Part shown: positions 26,138-35,611 of the stretch, one piece after another | Layout: every line of letters begins with the position of its first letter | Numbering within the stretch: the stretch's first letter is position 1 | Translations under genes and position numbers: made by a program | Assembly (NCBI GenBank): GCA_963728895.1 | Contig: CAVSLM010000002.1 | Span: 186,001-250,000 of the forward strand | Direction: 5' to 3' | Source of the DNA: CAVSLM01 sp963728895 | GTDB taxonomy: Bacteria > Pseudomonadota > Gammaproteobacteria > JBBQDK01 | Length of the DNA stretch: 64,000 nucleotides | The notes under the pieces: generated by a model | Databases searched by the model: none | What the model was told of the DNA's origin: nothing | The model's input: the letters and a program-made list of their open reading frames with translations, nothing else

Positions 26138-27595
26138 CTAACGGGCAGTGTCCGCCACCACCTCCTGCGGCCAGCCCCCGCCCAGCGCCTTGTACAGGGC
26201 GACGGTGTCGGACACGATCTGCCACTGGTTGGCCAGCAGGCTCTGCTGGGCGTCAAGCAGTGTACGCTCGGCCTCGAACACTTCCAGCTGCGAAACCATG
26301 CCCTCGGCGAGCTGCGCGTGCACCTGCTCGGCCACGGTGTTCAGGCGCTCGCGGCGCTGCTCGAGCTCACTGCGCTGGGCCTTGTGGCTGGCGAGGTTGG
26401 TAAGCGCATTCTCCACTTCCTCGAAGGCCCCGATCACGGTACGCCGGTACTCTTCGCTTGCGACCTTGGTCTGCGCGTCGCTGACCTTGATGCGCGCGTT
26501 GATGTTCGGATCGAAGATCGGGAACGATACCAGCGACGACAGTCCGAAGGTCCAGGATTTCAGCAGGTCGGTGAGCGCGAAGCTTGCCGAGCCCGCCTGT
26601 CCGGTCAGGCTGATCGACGGCAGCCGCGCGAGGCGCGCCTGTCCCTGCAGATGATAGGCCTCGAGCACCCGGTACTCGGCGGCGACGATGTCGGGGCGCC
26701 GCGTCAGCAGGTCCGAGGGCAGGCCAGCGGGCACCGGCACCACACGCACGGTTTCCACCTCCGGCGCCGGCGGGACCTTCAGGTCCGCGGCCGGTATGCC
26801 CAGCAGGGTCGCGAGCCCGTTCTGCGCCAGCGTGCGCAGGCGCTGGAATTCCAGGTACTGGTTCTGCAGGCGGTTGAGCTCCGCCTCCTGCTGCAGCACC
26901 TGGGTCTTCGGTACCAGGCCCTCCTTGAGCATCGAACGGAAGATGTTCAGGATGGTGTCGTTGCGCTCGATGGTGCGCCGCTGCTGGGCGAGCTGCTCGT
27001 CGAACTGGCGGATCTGGAAGTAGGTGGTCGCCACATCGGAGACCATGGTGAGATAGCCGGCACGCCAGTCGGATTCGGTGGCCCGGTACTCGGCCTTCTG
27101 CGCCTCCACGCCCTTGCGCACCTTGCCCCAGATGTCGATCTCCCAGCTGGCCTGCCCGGCCGTGCTGTACTGGGTGCTGGTGGAGGAGCCGGTGGTGTGG
27201 AAGGTGTCGGTGCCCGCACCGGCGGTCAAGGTCGGCAGCAGACCGGCGCGTGCCTGGCTGATGGTGGCCTTGGCTACGCCGCTGCGGGCCGCAAGGATGG
27301 CGATATCGATGTTGTTGGAAATGGCCTGATCGATCAGCCCGTCCAGATAAGGATCGCCGAAGCGCTTCCACCAGTCGGGCTCGATGGTCTGCGCGGCGGA
27401 TGGCACGGGAGTCGCCTGCTGCGACCAGGCAGCCTTGACAGGGGCTTCCGGGCGCGAGTAGGCGGGACCCGCCAGGTTGGCGCAGGCCGTGAGCAGCAGC
27501 GCGCCGCCCGCCAAAGGCGCGGCGCACAGTACGCGAGGCAAGCTGCGCCTGCGCGATGACCGGTATGCCCCACTGCTCGCGGATTCTCTATGCAT
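26138..27595 (-). CDS. NodT/TolC-family outer-membrane efflux lipoprotein
   Basis: A 485-residue outer-membrane factor with a lipobox (LLLTACANL) and two OEP repeats. Blocks include WWKRFGDPYLDGLIDQAI, NNIDIAILAARSGVAKATIS, WEIDIWGKVRKGVEAQKAEY, LLTRRPDIVAAEYRVLEAYH and FEEVENALTNLASHKAQ. It provides the exit channel for the peptide exporter, or for the MacB-like pump further upstream, or both. It lies 159 bp upstream of the FHA gene on the same strand and is likely the first gene of the secretion operon. The start MHRESASS was chosen as the Met nearest the signal sequence. Confidence 0.92.
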   Translation of the reverse strand: MHRESASSGAYRSSRRRSLPRVLCAAPLAGGALLLTACANLAGPAYSRPEAPVKAAWSQQATPVPSAAQTIEPDWWKRFGDPYLDGLIDQAISNNIDIAILAARSGVAKATISQARAGLLPTLTAGAGTDTFHTTGSSTSTQYSTAGQASWEIDIWGKVRKGVEAQKAEYRATESDWRAGYLTMVSDVATTYFQIRQFDEQLAQQRRTIERNDTILNIFRSMLKEGLVPKTQVLQQEAELNRLQNQYLEFQRLRTLAQNGLATLLGIPAADLKVPPAPEVETVRVVPVPAGLPSDLLTRRPDIVAAEYRVLEAYHLQGQARLARLPSISLTGQAGSASFALTDLLKSWTFGLSSLVSFPIFDPNINARIKVSDAQTKVASEEYRRTVIGAFEEVENALTNLASHKAQRSELEQRRERLNTVAEQVHAQLAEGMVSQLEVFEAERTLLDAQQSLLANQWQIVSDTVALYKALGGGWPQEVVADTAR

Positions 27596-28102
27596 CTGCT
27601 GTTTTCGCCTTGCTCGATCGGGCGCGCCGCGGGATTTCCGCTGTGCGCGTGGGCCTGCTGGGAGCCTGAGGTCCGGGATGCAACTATATCCTGTTGCCGG
27701 CACCGGATGCTGCAGGCCTGCTCCTCGGGCGCCGCGGGGCGCGCAACCGCGCCAGGTGCTTCGGCGGACACCGGCGGAGCGGGCCGGCTGTGAGCTTTGC
27801 TCACGACTGCCGCGAGCAGCATGCATGCCAGCGCGCACCCCAGCTCGCTGCGCGGTCGCAAGGAGCAGACGTGCAAGGCTTTTTTCCTGGCTGGGAACCG
27901 CACGCCGCGCCCCTGCCATGTCCTGAAGTTGGAATTCTACCAACAGAAAGCGAGAAGCGTTGGACCGCTGCCCACCGCCGGCGGACGCCGCCACGACACT
28001 CGCCAGCGCCGCCATCGCCGACGATTGGGGGACCCGGTAGGGCTGGCCCAGCACACGCCCCTCCCGAATGCAGTGCGGGGACCGGGGGAGAGGGTCTCGC
28101 TC
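27596..28102 (-). other. Intergenic region upstream of the secretion operon
   Basis: About 500 bp between the PP2C stop and the NodT-like start, with no supported gene. It should hold the promoter of the secretion operon. One minus-strand GG-N10-GC candidate at about 27904-27919 begins TGGCAG but has a weak -12 half, and it lies some 310 bp from the gene, so I do not call it. Confidence 0.35.
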
Positions 28103-28924
28103 TCAGCTGAGTTTGGTAGGGTCGTCGGATTCGTCCGGAAGCTTGCGGGCGCCGGCGGTGGTGGGATTGAGGCGGGTCTTGGTGAAGTGGGCCTGGTCGG
28201 AGGCGCGCACCACGACGGCGGTGACGTTGTCCCTTGCCCCGTGACGCAGCGCCCGGTCGACGAGCAGCTCGCAGGCCATGCGACAATCGCCCGAGGCCAG
28301 CAGCTCGGCAATTTCCTTGGCGCTGACCTCGTTGTACAGGCCGTCACTACACAGCAGGAACACGTCGCCGTCGGCCACGGTCACCATTTCGGTGTCGAGC
28401 ACCAGGTCGGGCATGACGCCCACGGCGCGAGTGATGACGTTCGATGCCGGATGGCCCTCCGCCTGGCGGCGCGTCAGGATGCCACGCGCAATCATGTCCT
28501 CCACCTGGCTGTGGTCGCGGGTGATCTGGGAAAGCGTGCCGTCGCGCAGCAGATAGGCGCGGCTGTCGCCCGCCCACAGCGTGACGCAGTATTGCTCGAA
28601 GGCCAGCAGCGCCACCACCGTGCTCCCGATCAGCTGCTCGCGGCGTCGCCCGGCCTCTTCGCTGAGCTGCAGGTTCACGGCCTGCAGTGCGCGGTGCACG
28701 TCGCCGACGAATGCCCCGAGGCTGGTGGGGGACGGGACCTTGGCGAGCGCCTCGACGACCATGCGGCTGGCAACTTCGCCTGCCGCATGCCCTCCCATGC
28801 CGTCGGCGACCGCCCACAAGCGGTGCCCGGCAAGCTCGACACAGGCATCTTCGTTCAGCTTGCGTACCATGCCGACATGGCTCTTGCAGGCCGAGGACCA
28901 GTGCAGGCTGGTGGCATTCGTCAT
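28103..28924 (-). CDS. PP2C-family Ser/Thr phosphatase (second copy)
   Basis: A 273-residue PPM phosphatase with SHVGMVRKLNEDACVEL, LWAVADGMGGHAAGEVAS, LWAGDSRAYLLRDG, ITRDHSQVEDMIARG, VFLLCSDGLYNEVSAKEI and GARDNVTAVVV, all metal-binding acidic residues present. It is similar to the first PP2C through the same motif spacing, so the two are paralogues. The frame is open far upstream because it is shared with the frameshifted permease; MTNATSLHWS at 28924 begins the real domain. It lies upstream of the secretion operon on the same strand. Confidence 0.9.
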   Translation of the reverse strand: MTNATSLHWSSACKSHVGMVRKLNEDACVELAGHRLWAVADGMGGHAAGEVASRMVVEALAKVPSPTSLGAFVGDVHRALQAVNLQLSEEAGRRREQLIGSTVVALLAFEQYCVTLWAGDSRAYLLRDGTLSQITRDHSQVEDMIARGILTRRQAEGHPASNVITRAVGVMPDLVLDTEMVTVADGDVFLLCSDGLYNEVSAKEIAELLASGDCRMACELLVDRALRHGARDNVTAVVVRASDQAHFTKTRLNPTTAGARKLPDESDDPTKLS

Positions 28925-29220
28925 CGTCGCGCGCTCGCAGGGTCCGCGGCGCATCCGGGCCGCAGCGGTGTTGGAAAATGGTGTCGCATCGGCCGCGGTT
29001 CGTCCAGCCCGCATCTCACCGGGATCCCGGGCCGGTCGCCTGGCCCTGCCGGGGAACCGGAATCTTCCGGTCGGACGGCGCGCGTCGCTCAGGGTGCCTG
29101 CGCAGTGCCGCACAACCGACCCGCCTTCCTCCCCGCCCCAGAGCATAGCGCGTCCGCGACTTCCTGGCTCCGCCGGGCGAGGCGCGCGCCGCGCGCCTAC
29201 GGTGGCCGGTTTCGGGCGCG

Positions 29221-30547
29221 TCAAAGCTCGCGCAGCGCCACCGTGACCGGCAGGGCGGCGGCCCGCAACGCCGGGAACAGCCCACCGACGAAACCGATGG
29301 CGAGTGCCCACTGCAGGCCGCGCAGCAACAACGCCGGTCCAACCTGGAATTGGAACACCACCTGGCTGAAGTTGGCGCCCAGCGTGGAGACGCGATAGCC
29401 ATTGAACACCCCGTAGGCGACGGCGGCGCCGAGCACCACCGCCGATCACCGCGAGCAGCATGGTCTCGAGCAGCACTGCGACCACCACCGGTGCGGCAGT
29501 GAACCCCAGCGCACGCAGCGTTGCAATCTCCCGGGCGCGCGCGGCAACCGCTGCGTACATGGTGTTCAGCGCACCGAACACGGCGCCGATGGCCATGATC
29601 ACGGCCACGCCGGTACCGAGCGCCCGGATGGTGCTCGCGAGCCGCTCGGACTGCTTGCTGTAGTAGTCGCGGGTGGTCTGCACATCCACCCGCAACCGCG
29701 GATCGCCGAGCAGCGCGGCGCGGAAGCGCTCGAAGTCCGCGGCGCCGGCAAGGCGCACCGACACCGACTGGAAGCCTTCGCGACGATAGGCGGCGGCGAC
29801 CGACTCGGCATCGCCCCACAGCTCGGACTCGTGGGCATCGCCTGAGGCGAACACCCCCACCACGCGCCAGGCCTGATTGTTGAGCCGCACCGTCCGGCCC
29901 GGTTCCAGACCGCGGAACTGCGCCAGTGCGCCGCGCCCGACCAGGAGCTCGCGGAGCCCGGCACGAAACGCTCGTCCCGCGATGATCCGGGTCTGTGGCC
30001 GCAGGGCCCAGACCTCCGATCCGACGCCGCGCACTTCGACGTTGGCGTCGGTGCCCGTGGAGCGCTTCGGCACGTTGGCGATCACCACGACTTCGGCCGA
30101 TGCGATCGGCCGGCCCTGGGCATCGCGTGCAATGCCGGGCGCTCGGGCGACGAGCGTGGTGGCACTGCGCTCGAGCCCCGAGGACAGCTCGGCGTCGGCA
30201 CCCGCGCGCAGCACGATGGCGGTGTCGTCGCTGCCCGCCTGGCGTAGCGCGAACTGCAGCCCCTCGGCCATCGCCAGCAGCGCGACCAGCACGCCCACCA
30301 CGCCAGCGATGCCGACCACCACCACCGCAGTCGCCCCCAGCCGCTGCGGGAGCGTGGCAAGACCGGTCGCGGTGATGGCAAGCGCCTGGTGCCCTGCGCG
30401 GCTCGCCGCCAGCCACACCACGAGCGCCAGCGCCGGCATGAGGAGCAGCAGCGGCGCGAGCACACCCGTCACCAGCAGCACGGCTGCCAGCAGTGGGGCC
30501 GCGGCATGGCGCAGCACGGTGTGCAGCCATGGGGGGCTAACCCGCAT
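29221..30547 (-). CDS. MacB/FtsX-type ABC transporter permease, single frameshift
   Basis: About 442 residues when joined. N-terminal hydrophobic helices, then RLGATAVVVVGIAGVVGVLV, a large extracytoplasmic domain (MacB_PCD-like: QGRPIASAEVVVIANVPKR, LVGRGALAQFRGLEPGRTV) and the FtsX domain (MYAAVAARAREIATLRALGF). One extra base near 29440, in CTCGGCGGTGGTGCT-like sequence, shifts the last helices into another frame (AYGVFNGYRVSTLGANF to LPVTVALREL). The annotated ATG lies inside a dispersed repeat end (30539-30560), so the true N-terminus may differ. It is the second permease of a MacB-like set. Confidence 0.75.
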
Positions 30548-30631
30548 ATCTCACCGGGATCCCGGATGCTGGCGCAGGGCTCGTGAGGCGCCGCTCTGGA
30601 GCGAAGGGGTAGCGTAGCTACTGACGGGCTA
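30539..30631 (+). repeat. Deletion derivative of the dispersed element
   Basis: Starts with ACCCGCATATCTCACCGGGA and contains GGAGCGAAGGGGTAGC followed by GTAGCTAC, matching the left interior of full copy A. It ends in GACGGGCTA, where the last bases form the stop codon of the upstream permease. About 160 bp of the full element are missing. A similar 5' end (AGCCCGCATCTCACCGGGA) occurs near 29013. Confidence 0.6.
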
Positions 30632-31789
30632 ATGCGCCGCGAGCGCATCGACGATCTTGAGGCGCATGGCGCGCAGCGCCGGGGGCAGGCCGACCGCGAG
30701 GCCGATGGCGAGCATCAGCACCACGCCCAGCACCCAGCTGTCCGGGCTTTGCACCAGGTCGAGCTGACCGCCGCTGGCGGAGCCGACCAGCGGCAGCATC
30801 AGCCGCGCGAGGAGCAGCCCCGCGCATCCGCCCAGCACCAGCAGCAGCACCGACTCCCCGAGCACCAGCGCCAGCAGGGTACGGTTGGAATAGCCGATGG
30901 TCTTCAGCACCGCAAGCTCGGGTATGCGCTCGCGGATGGCCTGCGCCATGGTGTTGCCGGTGAGCAGCAGCAACGTGAAGAACACGGCGGCCATGATCGC
31001 GCTGACGATCAGGCCGATGTCGCCGACCTGCTTGGCGAAGGACAGCTGGAATTCGCGCTCGCTCTGGGTCTTGGTCTCGTCGGCGGAGTTGGCGAACATC
31101 CGGTCGATGGCCTGGGCAACCTCGCCGGCACGCGCCGGATCGGTGACTGCGACGATGTACCAGCCGACGGTGCCCTGGTCGAAGGCGCGGCCCTCCTCCA
31201 GGTAGTCGTAGTGGAAGAACAGCTGCTGCTCGATGCCGCGCAGCTCGGCAGTGGCGGCATGAAAGATTCCCACCAGGTCGAACGCCCAGAGATTGCTGCC
31301 GTCGCGGTGCGGAAAGATCGTCGCCTGCAGCGGTATCCTGTCACCGAGCTTCCAGCCGAAGCGATCGGCGAGCGCGGCGCCGACGATGGCGCCGCTGCGC
31401 GTCTCGAGAAAACGCCGGCGCTGCGCCTCCGGCAGCACGATCTCCGGATAGACATCGAGATACTTGCGCGCGCTGATGGCGATGTTGGCGAAGAAGTTCT
31501 TGGGATCCTGATAGATCCCGCCGAACCAGTTGGCATAGGCGACTTCGCGCACACCGGGCAGGGACTGGATGCGCGTGTAGTCGGCGTAGGGCAGAGGCTG
31601 AATGATGGAGAAGCGCGATGCCACCACCAGCCGGTTGATGCCGGCCACGCTCTCCGGCGCATTGAAGGCGATGCGCACCGTATCGAGCAGCCCGAACAGC
31701 GTGAACGCCGCCGCCACCGAAAGCAGCGTCAGCACGGTGCGGGTCTTCTTGCGCCACAGCCCCGCCCACAGCAGCACCCAGTATTTCAT
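30629..31789 (-). CDS. MacB/FtsX-type ABC transporter permease
   Basis: A 386-residue permease with one N-terminal helix (WRKKTRTVLTLLSVAAAFTL), a large periplasmic domain (GVREVAYANWFGGIYQDP, GAIVGAALADRFGWKLGDRI) and three C-terminal helices of the FtsX domain (LIVSAIMAAVFFTLLLLTGN, MAQAIRERIPELAVLKTIGY, LGVVLMLAIGLAVGLPPAL). Its start overlaps the ATPase stop by 4 bp, showing translational coupling. Its stop codon lies in the end of a dispersed repeat. Together with the ATPase and the adaptor it forms a MacB-like exporter for unknown substrates. Confidence 0.9.
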   Translation of the reverse strand: MKYWVLLWAGLWRKKTRTVLTLLSVAAAFTLFGLLDTVRIAFNAPESVAGINRLVVASRFSIIQPLPYADYTRIQSLPGVREVAYANWFGGIYQDPKNFFANIAISARKYLDVYPEIVLPEAQRRRFLETRSGAIVGAALADRFGWKLGDRIPLQATIFPHRDGSNLWAFDLVGIFHAATAELRGIEQQLFFHYDYLEEGRAFDQGTVGWYIVAVTDPARAGEVAQAIDRMFANSADETKTQSEREFQLSFAKQVGDIGLIVSAIMAAVFFTLLLLTGNTMAQAIRERIPELAVLKTIGYSNRTLLALVLGESVLLLVLGGCAGLLLARLMLPLVGSASGGQLDLVQSPDSWVLGVVLMLAIGLAVGLPPALRAMRLKIVDALAAH

Positions 31790-32472
31790 GAGCCGTCCCG
31801 GGCCAGCGTGCCCTTGTCGAGATGCAGGATGCGGCGTGCATACTCCGCCGCCTTGGGATCGTGGGTGACCATGGCCATGGTCTTGCCGTGCTCGCGGTTC
31901 AGGCGCTGCAGCAGCCCGAGCACCTCCCCTGCGGAATGGCGGTCGAGATCGCCGGTCGGCTCGTCGCACACCAGCAGCACGGGATCGGAAACGATGGCGC
32001 GGGCGATGGCGACGCGCTGCTGCTGGCCGCCGGAGAGCTCGCCCGGCTTGTGCGCGGCGCGCTCCTGCAGGCCCACCAGCTGCAACGCGATGGCGGCATT
32101 GCGTCGGCGCCGCGCGGCACCGAGCCTGGTCAGCAGCAACGGCAGCTCGACGTTGCGCTGCGCCGAGAGCGTGGGCAGCAGGTTGTAGAACTGGAACACG
32201 AAGCCCACGTTCGCGGCGCGCCAGCGCGCGAGTGCGCCGGAGGACATGCGATCGATCCTGCGCCCGCCGACCTCGATGCTGCCCTCGGTGGGCGTATCCA
32301 GTCCGGCGATCAGGTTGAGCAGCGTGGTCTTGCCGGACCCGGAGGGTCCCATCAGGGCCACGAAGTCGCCCTCGGGAATGTCGAGGTCCACGTGATGGAG
32401 GACCTCGACCGCCTGGTGCCCGCGCCGGTAGACCTTGCTGAGCCCCCGGACTTCCACCAGCGCCGGCGTCAT
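31786..32472 (-). CDS. MacB/LolD-type ABC transporter ATPase
   Basis: A 228-residue ATPase with Walker A GPSGSGKTT, Q-loop VGFVFQFYNLLPTLSA, signature LSGGQQQR, Walker B LLVCDEPTGDLD and switch VTHDPKAAEYA. The family serves MacB, LolCDE and FtsE-type mechanotransmission systems. It lies between the adaptor and permease genes and overlaps the permease start by 4 bp. Confidence 0.95.
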   Translation of the reverse strand: MTPALVEVRGLSKVYRRGHQAVEVLHHVDLDIPEGDFVALMGPSGSGKTTLLNLIAGLDTPTEGSIEVGGRRIDRMSSGALARWRAANVGFVFQFYNLLPTLSAQRNVELPLLLTRLGAARRRRNAAIALQLVGLQERAAHKPGELSGGQQQRVAIARAIVSDPVLLVCDEPTGDLDRHSAGEVLGLLQRLNREHGKTMAMVTHDPKAAEYARRILHLDKGTLARDGS

Positions 32473-32515
32473 TCGATGCTCCGTTGCATTCGTGCCCGCC
32501 CGCGTGTCGCAGGTG

Positions 32516-33745
32516 TCAACCGCTCTGCGTGTCCCGGGCATGCACCCGTGCCCCGTCCTCGAGCTCGGCCGGTGGATCGCGCACCACCCGTTCGCCGGCA
32601 TCCACTCCGCGCTCCAGCAGGCGCCGGTCGCCGTAGCGTTGCCCGGGCGTGACCGGGCGCCGTTCGGCGCGCCCGTCGCGCACCACGTACACCACCTCCG
32701 CGGCGCCGCGCCGCACCACCGCCGTCGCCGGGACCAGCACGCCCTGCGCGCGGGCGCCGTCGTTGCGCCGTTCGAGGAAGGCCACGCGCACGCCCATGTC
32801 CGGCACGATGCGCGGGTCCTTCTGCTCGAGTGCAATGCGCACCCGCACCGTGGCCTTGCTGCGGTCGGCGGCCGGGATGATGGCGATCACCCGCGCCGGG
32901 ATCTTCCAGTCGGGATAGGCATCGAGCACCGCCTCCACCGGTTGCCGCGGCTGAACACGGTTGATATAGGCTTCGTTGACGTCGACCTCGACCTCCAGCG
33001 AGTCCATGTCGACGATGCTGCAGATGCCGGTGCGCGTGAAGCCGCCGCCGGCGGATATGGGTGAGACGATCTCCCCGGGCTGGGCGGTCTTGGCGATGAC
33101 CACGCCGGAGAACGGCGCGCGCACGATGGTGTCCTCGTGGTCGACCTCGGCGACCCGCACCTCGGCCTGGGCGACATCGGTCTGGCGACGCTGCGCCTCG
33201 AGCTCGGCGCCGAGCGCATCGAGCCTGGTGCGCGCGTCCTCCAGCGCCTGCTCCGCGGCGAGCCCCCGCGCATGCAGCTCGCGCTGGCGCTGCAGATCGC
33301 GCCGCGCCTGGCTTTCCTGGGTCTCGAGTTGCCCCGCCTGCGCGCGGGCGGCGGCGAGCCGTGCACGTGCCAGCGACAGCTGGGCGCGCGCGGCCGTGTC
33401 GTCGAGCTTCGCCAGCACCTGGTTGGCCGTGACATGGTCGCCTTCCTCGATGCGCACCTCCTCGAGCTTGCCGGTGATCTTGGTCGAGACGGTGGCCTGG
33501 CGCCGCGCCGTGACATAGCCGGTGGCCTCCAGCACGGCGAGGGCACCCGCCTGTGCGCCGGCGGGCTCGGCGACGGCGGTTTCCAGCTCGCTCGCGCCGC
33601 CGCGCAGCATCAGCACCGTGCCCGCCGCGGCCAGCAGCAGGACGATGAGCGCCAGCACCCAGCGCCAGCGCCGGCGCGGTGCGGACGCACCGGGGCGGTC
33701 GGCAGGGTCGATGCGCAGCTGCGACAGGAGGTCGGCTTCGGTCAC
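32516..33745 (-). CDS. RND/MacA-type efflux adaptor (membrane fusion protein)
   Basis: A 409-residue periplasmic adaptor. One transmembrane segment (WVLALIVLLLAAAGTVLMLR), lipoyl halves (VSTKITGKLEEVRIEEGDHV and TIVRAPFSGVVIAKTAQPGE) around a coiled coil of about 100 residues, then beta-barrel (SLEVEVDVNEAYINRVQP) and membrane-proximal domains (AEVVYVVRDGRAERRPVTPG). It is first in the adaptor-ATPase-permease-permease operon. A NodT-like outer-membrane partner lies 5 kb downstream on the same strand. Confidence 0.92.
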   Translation of the reverse strand: MTEADLLSQLRIDPADRPGASAPRRRWRWVLALIVLLLAAAGTVLMLRGGASELETAVAEPAGAQAGALAVLEATGYVTARRQATVSTKITGKLEEVRIEEGDHVTANQVLAKLDDTAARAQLSLARARLAAARAQAGQLETQESQARRDLQRQRELHARGLAAEQALEDARTRLDALGAELEAQRRQTDVAQAEVRVAEVDHEDTIVRAPFSGVVIAKTAQPGEIVSPISAGGGFTRTGICSIVDMDSLEVEVDVNEAYINRVQPRQPVEAVLDAYPDWKIPARVIAIIPAADRSKATVRVRIALEQKDPRIVPDMGVRVAFLERRNDGARAQGVLVPATAVVRRGAAEVVYVVRDGRAERRPVTPGQRYGDRRLLERGVDAGERVVRDPPAELEDGARVHARDTQSG

Positions 33746-33836
33746 GTTCCGGAGGCCGCGCGAACGCGGATGAAAAGGGTAATTCTACCGGGAACCGGGG
33801 CCGCGCAGGTCGGGGAGAACTGCCAGCCGCTGCAGA

Positions 33837-35354
33837 TCAGCGGAATTGCAGCCGGAACTTCGCCGCCGTGAGGAAACCGGCTTCACATTCCAGGTCGGCG
33901 CGCGTCAGTGGGTGCTGGTCGAGCCAGCCTTCCGGAAACTCCAGGCTCAGCGATTTCTTGCCGGCCACGAGCCGGATCGGCGGAATCTGCACCGCCACCC
34001 GGCTGCGGTGCAGCAGGGCGGCGATGCGCAGCAGCACGCACAGTTTTATCGCAATCTCGCCGCGCCCGTCACCCAGCGCCTTGAACACCGCCAGCGGCAC
34101 TTTGCGCCGATGCCCGCGGATCAGGGCTGCGATCAGCTCCTGCTCCTGGCGCGAGAAACCCGGCAGGTCGGAGTTCTCCACCAGATAGGCGCCGTGCTTG
34201 TGATAGTGGTTGTGGGCGATGGTGAGCCCGATTTCGTGCAGCCGGGCGGCCCAGGTAAGATCGTGGGCGGCCTCATCGCCCAGCCCCCAGGCGGCTTCGG
34301 ACTGCGCCAGCAGGTCGCAGGCGGTGGCCTCGACCCGTGCCGCCTGCTCCAGGTCGAGGTGATAGCGCGCAGTGAGCGCCTGGATGGTGCGCTCGCGCAC
34401 GTCCTCGTGCTGGATGCGCCCGTGCAGGTCATAGAGCAGTCCCTCGCGCAAGGCGCCCTCGGCAACGCCCATGCGCTCGATGCCGAGCGCCTCGAAGGCA
34501 GCCAGCAGGATGACGAAGCCGCCCGGAAACACCGGCACGCGCTCGGCGCTCAGCCCCGGCAGCTGCAGGCGATCGGTGTGTCCTGCGGCAAGCAATGCAT
34601 CGCGTATCTTGTGCAGCGCAGGCAGGGTGATGTCGTCGGCGCTCGAGCTCGCGGCGCGTACCACGCTGGCGACCGCACGGATGGTGCCCGAGGCGCCGGT
34701 GCTGACCTCCCAGCCGATGCGCCGGAAATAGGCCTCGACCGGCTGCAGCTCCAGACGCGCCGCCGTGAGCGCCTGGCGGAAGTTGCGCATGCGCAGCACG
34801 CCGTCCGGGAAATGCGCGCGGCTCATGCTGACGCAGCCCATGTACAGGCTTTCCATGTGCAGGGGCTCGAAGCGCTCGCCGATGATGAGCTCGGTGCTGC
34901 CGCCGCCGATGTCCATCACCAGCCGGCGACCCTGGTCGTCGGCGCGGCTGTGGGCGACGCCGAGATAGATCAGGCGCGCCTCTTCCTGTCCGGAGATGAC
35001 TTCGATGGGATGGCCGAGCGCACGCTGCGCGGCCGCGAGGAACTGCCGGCCGTTGCGCGCGCGGCGCAGGGTGTTGGTGCCGACGGCACGCACGCTGCCC
35101 GGCTCCATGCCGCGCAGGCGCTGTCCAAAGCGCTCCAGGCAGGCCAAAGCGTTGGCCTGCGCCTCCGCCGACAGACGGTTGCGCGCGTCCAGTCCCGCAG
35201 CAAGCTGCACCATCTCCCGCAGCCGATCGAGTACATGCAGCTGCCCGTCGATGTTGCGGGCGACGATCAGGTGGAAGCTGTTCGAGCCCAGGTCAACTGC
35301 GGCGACCGTCGAGGCCGCGGCGTCCTGAACCAGTACTGAGGCGTTGTCTTCCAT
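33837..35354 (-). CDS. ppx: Exopolyphosphatase / guanosine pentaphosphate phosphatase
   Basis: A 505-residue Ppx/GppA-family enzyme, releasing phosphate from polyphosphate ends or converting pppGpp to ppGpp. The actin-like fold shows phosphate-binding blocks AAVDLGSNSFHLIVAR and RLVMDIGGGSTELIIG, and the catalytic region VISGQEEARLIYLGV. The long C-terminal HD-like part (TWAARLHEIGLTIAHNHYH, LIAALIRGHRRKVP) is typical of full-length Ppx. The Met at 35354 (MEDNASVLVQ) is chosen over the open upstream frame. Its neighbours, a CHAD gene and phoU, place it in a phosphate/polyphosphate island. Confidence 0.92.
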   Translation of the reverse strand: MEDNASVLVQDAAASTVAAVDLGSNSFHLIVARNIDGQLHVLDRLREMVQLAAGLDARNRLSAEAQANALACLERFGQRLRGMEPGSVRAVGTNTLRRARNGRQFLAAAQRALGHPIEVISGQEEARLIYLGVAHSRADDQGRRLVMDIGGGSTELIIGERFEPLHMESLYMGCVSMSRAHFPDGVLRMRNFRQALTAARLELQPVEAYFRRIGWEVSTGASGTIRAVASVVRAASSSADDITLPALHKIRDALLAAGHTDRLQLPGLSAERVPVFPGGFVILLAAFEALGIERMGVAEGALREGLLYDLHGRIQHEDVRERTIQALTARYHLDLEQAARVEATACDLLAQSEAAWGLGDEAAHDLTWAARLHEIGLTIAHNHYHKHGAYLVENSDLPGFSRQEQELIAALIRGHRRKVPLAVFKALGDGRGEIAIKLCVLLRIAALLHRSRVAVQIPPIRLVAGKKSLSLEFPEGWLDQHPLTRADLECEAGFLTAAKFRLQFR

Positions 35355-35611
35355 CCCATCCTCTGCCGTCTGGCCGTAACCGGCATCCCCCGTTCCGTAT
35401 ACTCCCGTAGGGTGCGTCCCACGCACGCGGACAATCCGCCGCGCCGGGGAAGAGCCGGGACATGGCTTGCCCTTTCAGTGGCGCCGGGACGTCGGTGACG
35501 CGCTGCGCCCGCCCCCGGGGTTGTGCAGGCCGGCCACCGCCCGATCCGTCTTGCCGGTCCCGGGCCCTGGACGAGGATACCGGCCGTCGTGTTACAGGCG
35601 CCAGCGCGCGC

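Noticed and set aside
24242..27559. Plus-strand open frame of 1105 codons opposite the FHA and NodT-like genes
   Set aside because: It spans two real minus-strand genes and the gap between them, with no ribosome-binding site or recognisable domain.
27904..27919. Sigma-54-like site upstream of the NodT-like gene
   Set aside because: It starts TGGCAG but has a weak -12 half and is about 310 bp from the gene; such matches are common by chance in GC-rich DNA.
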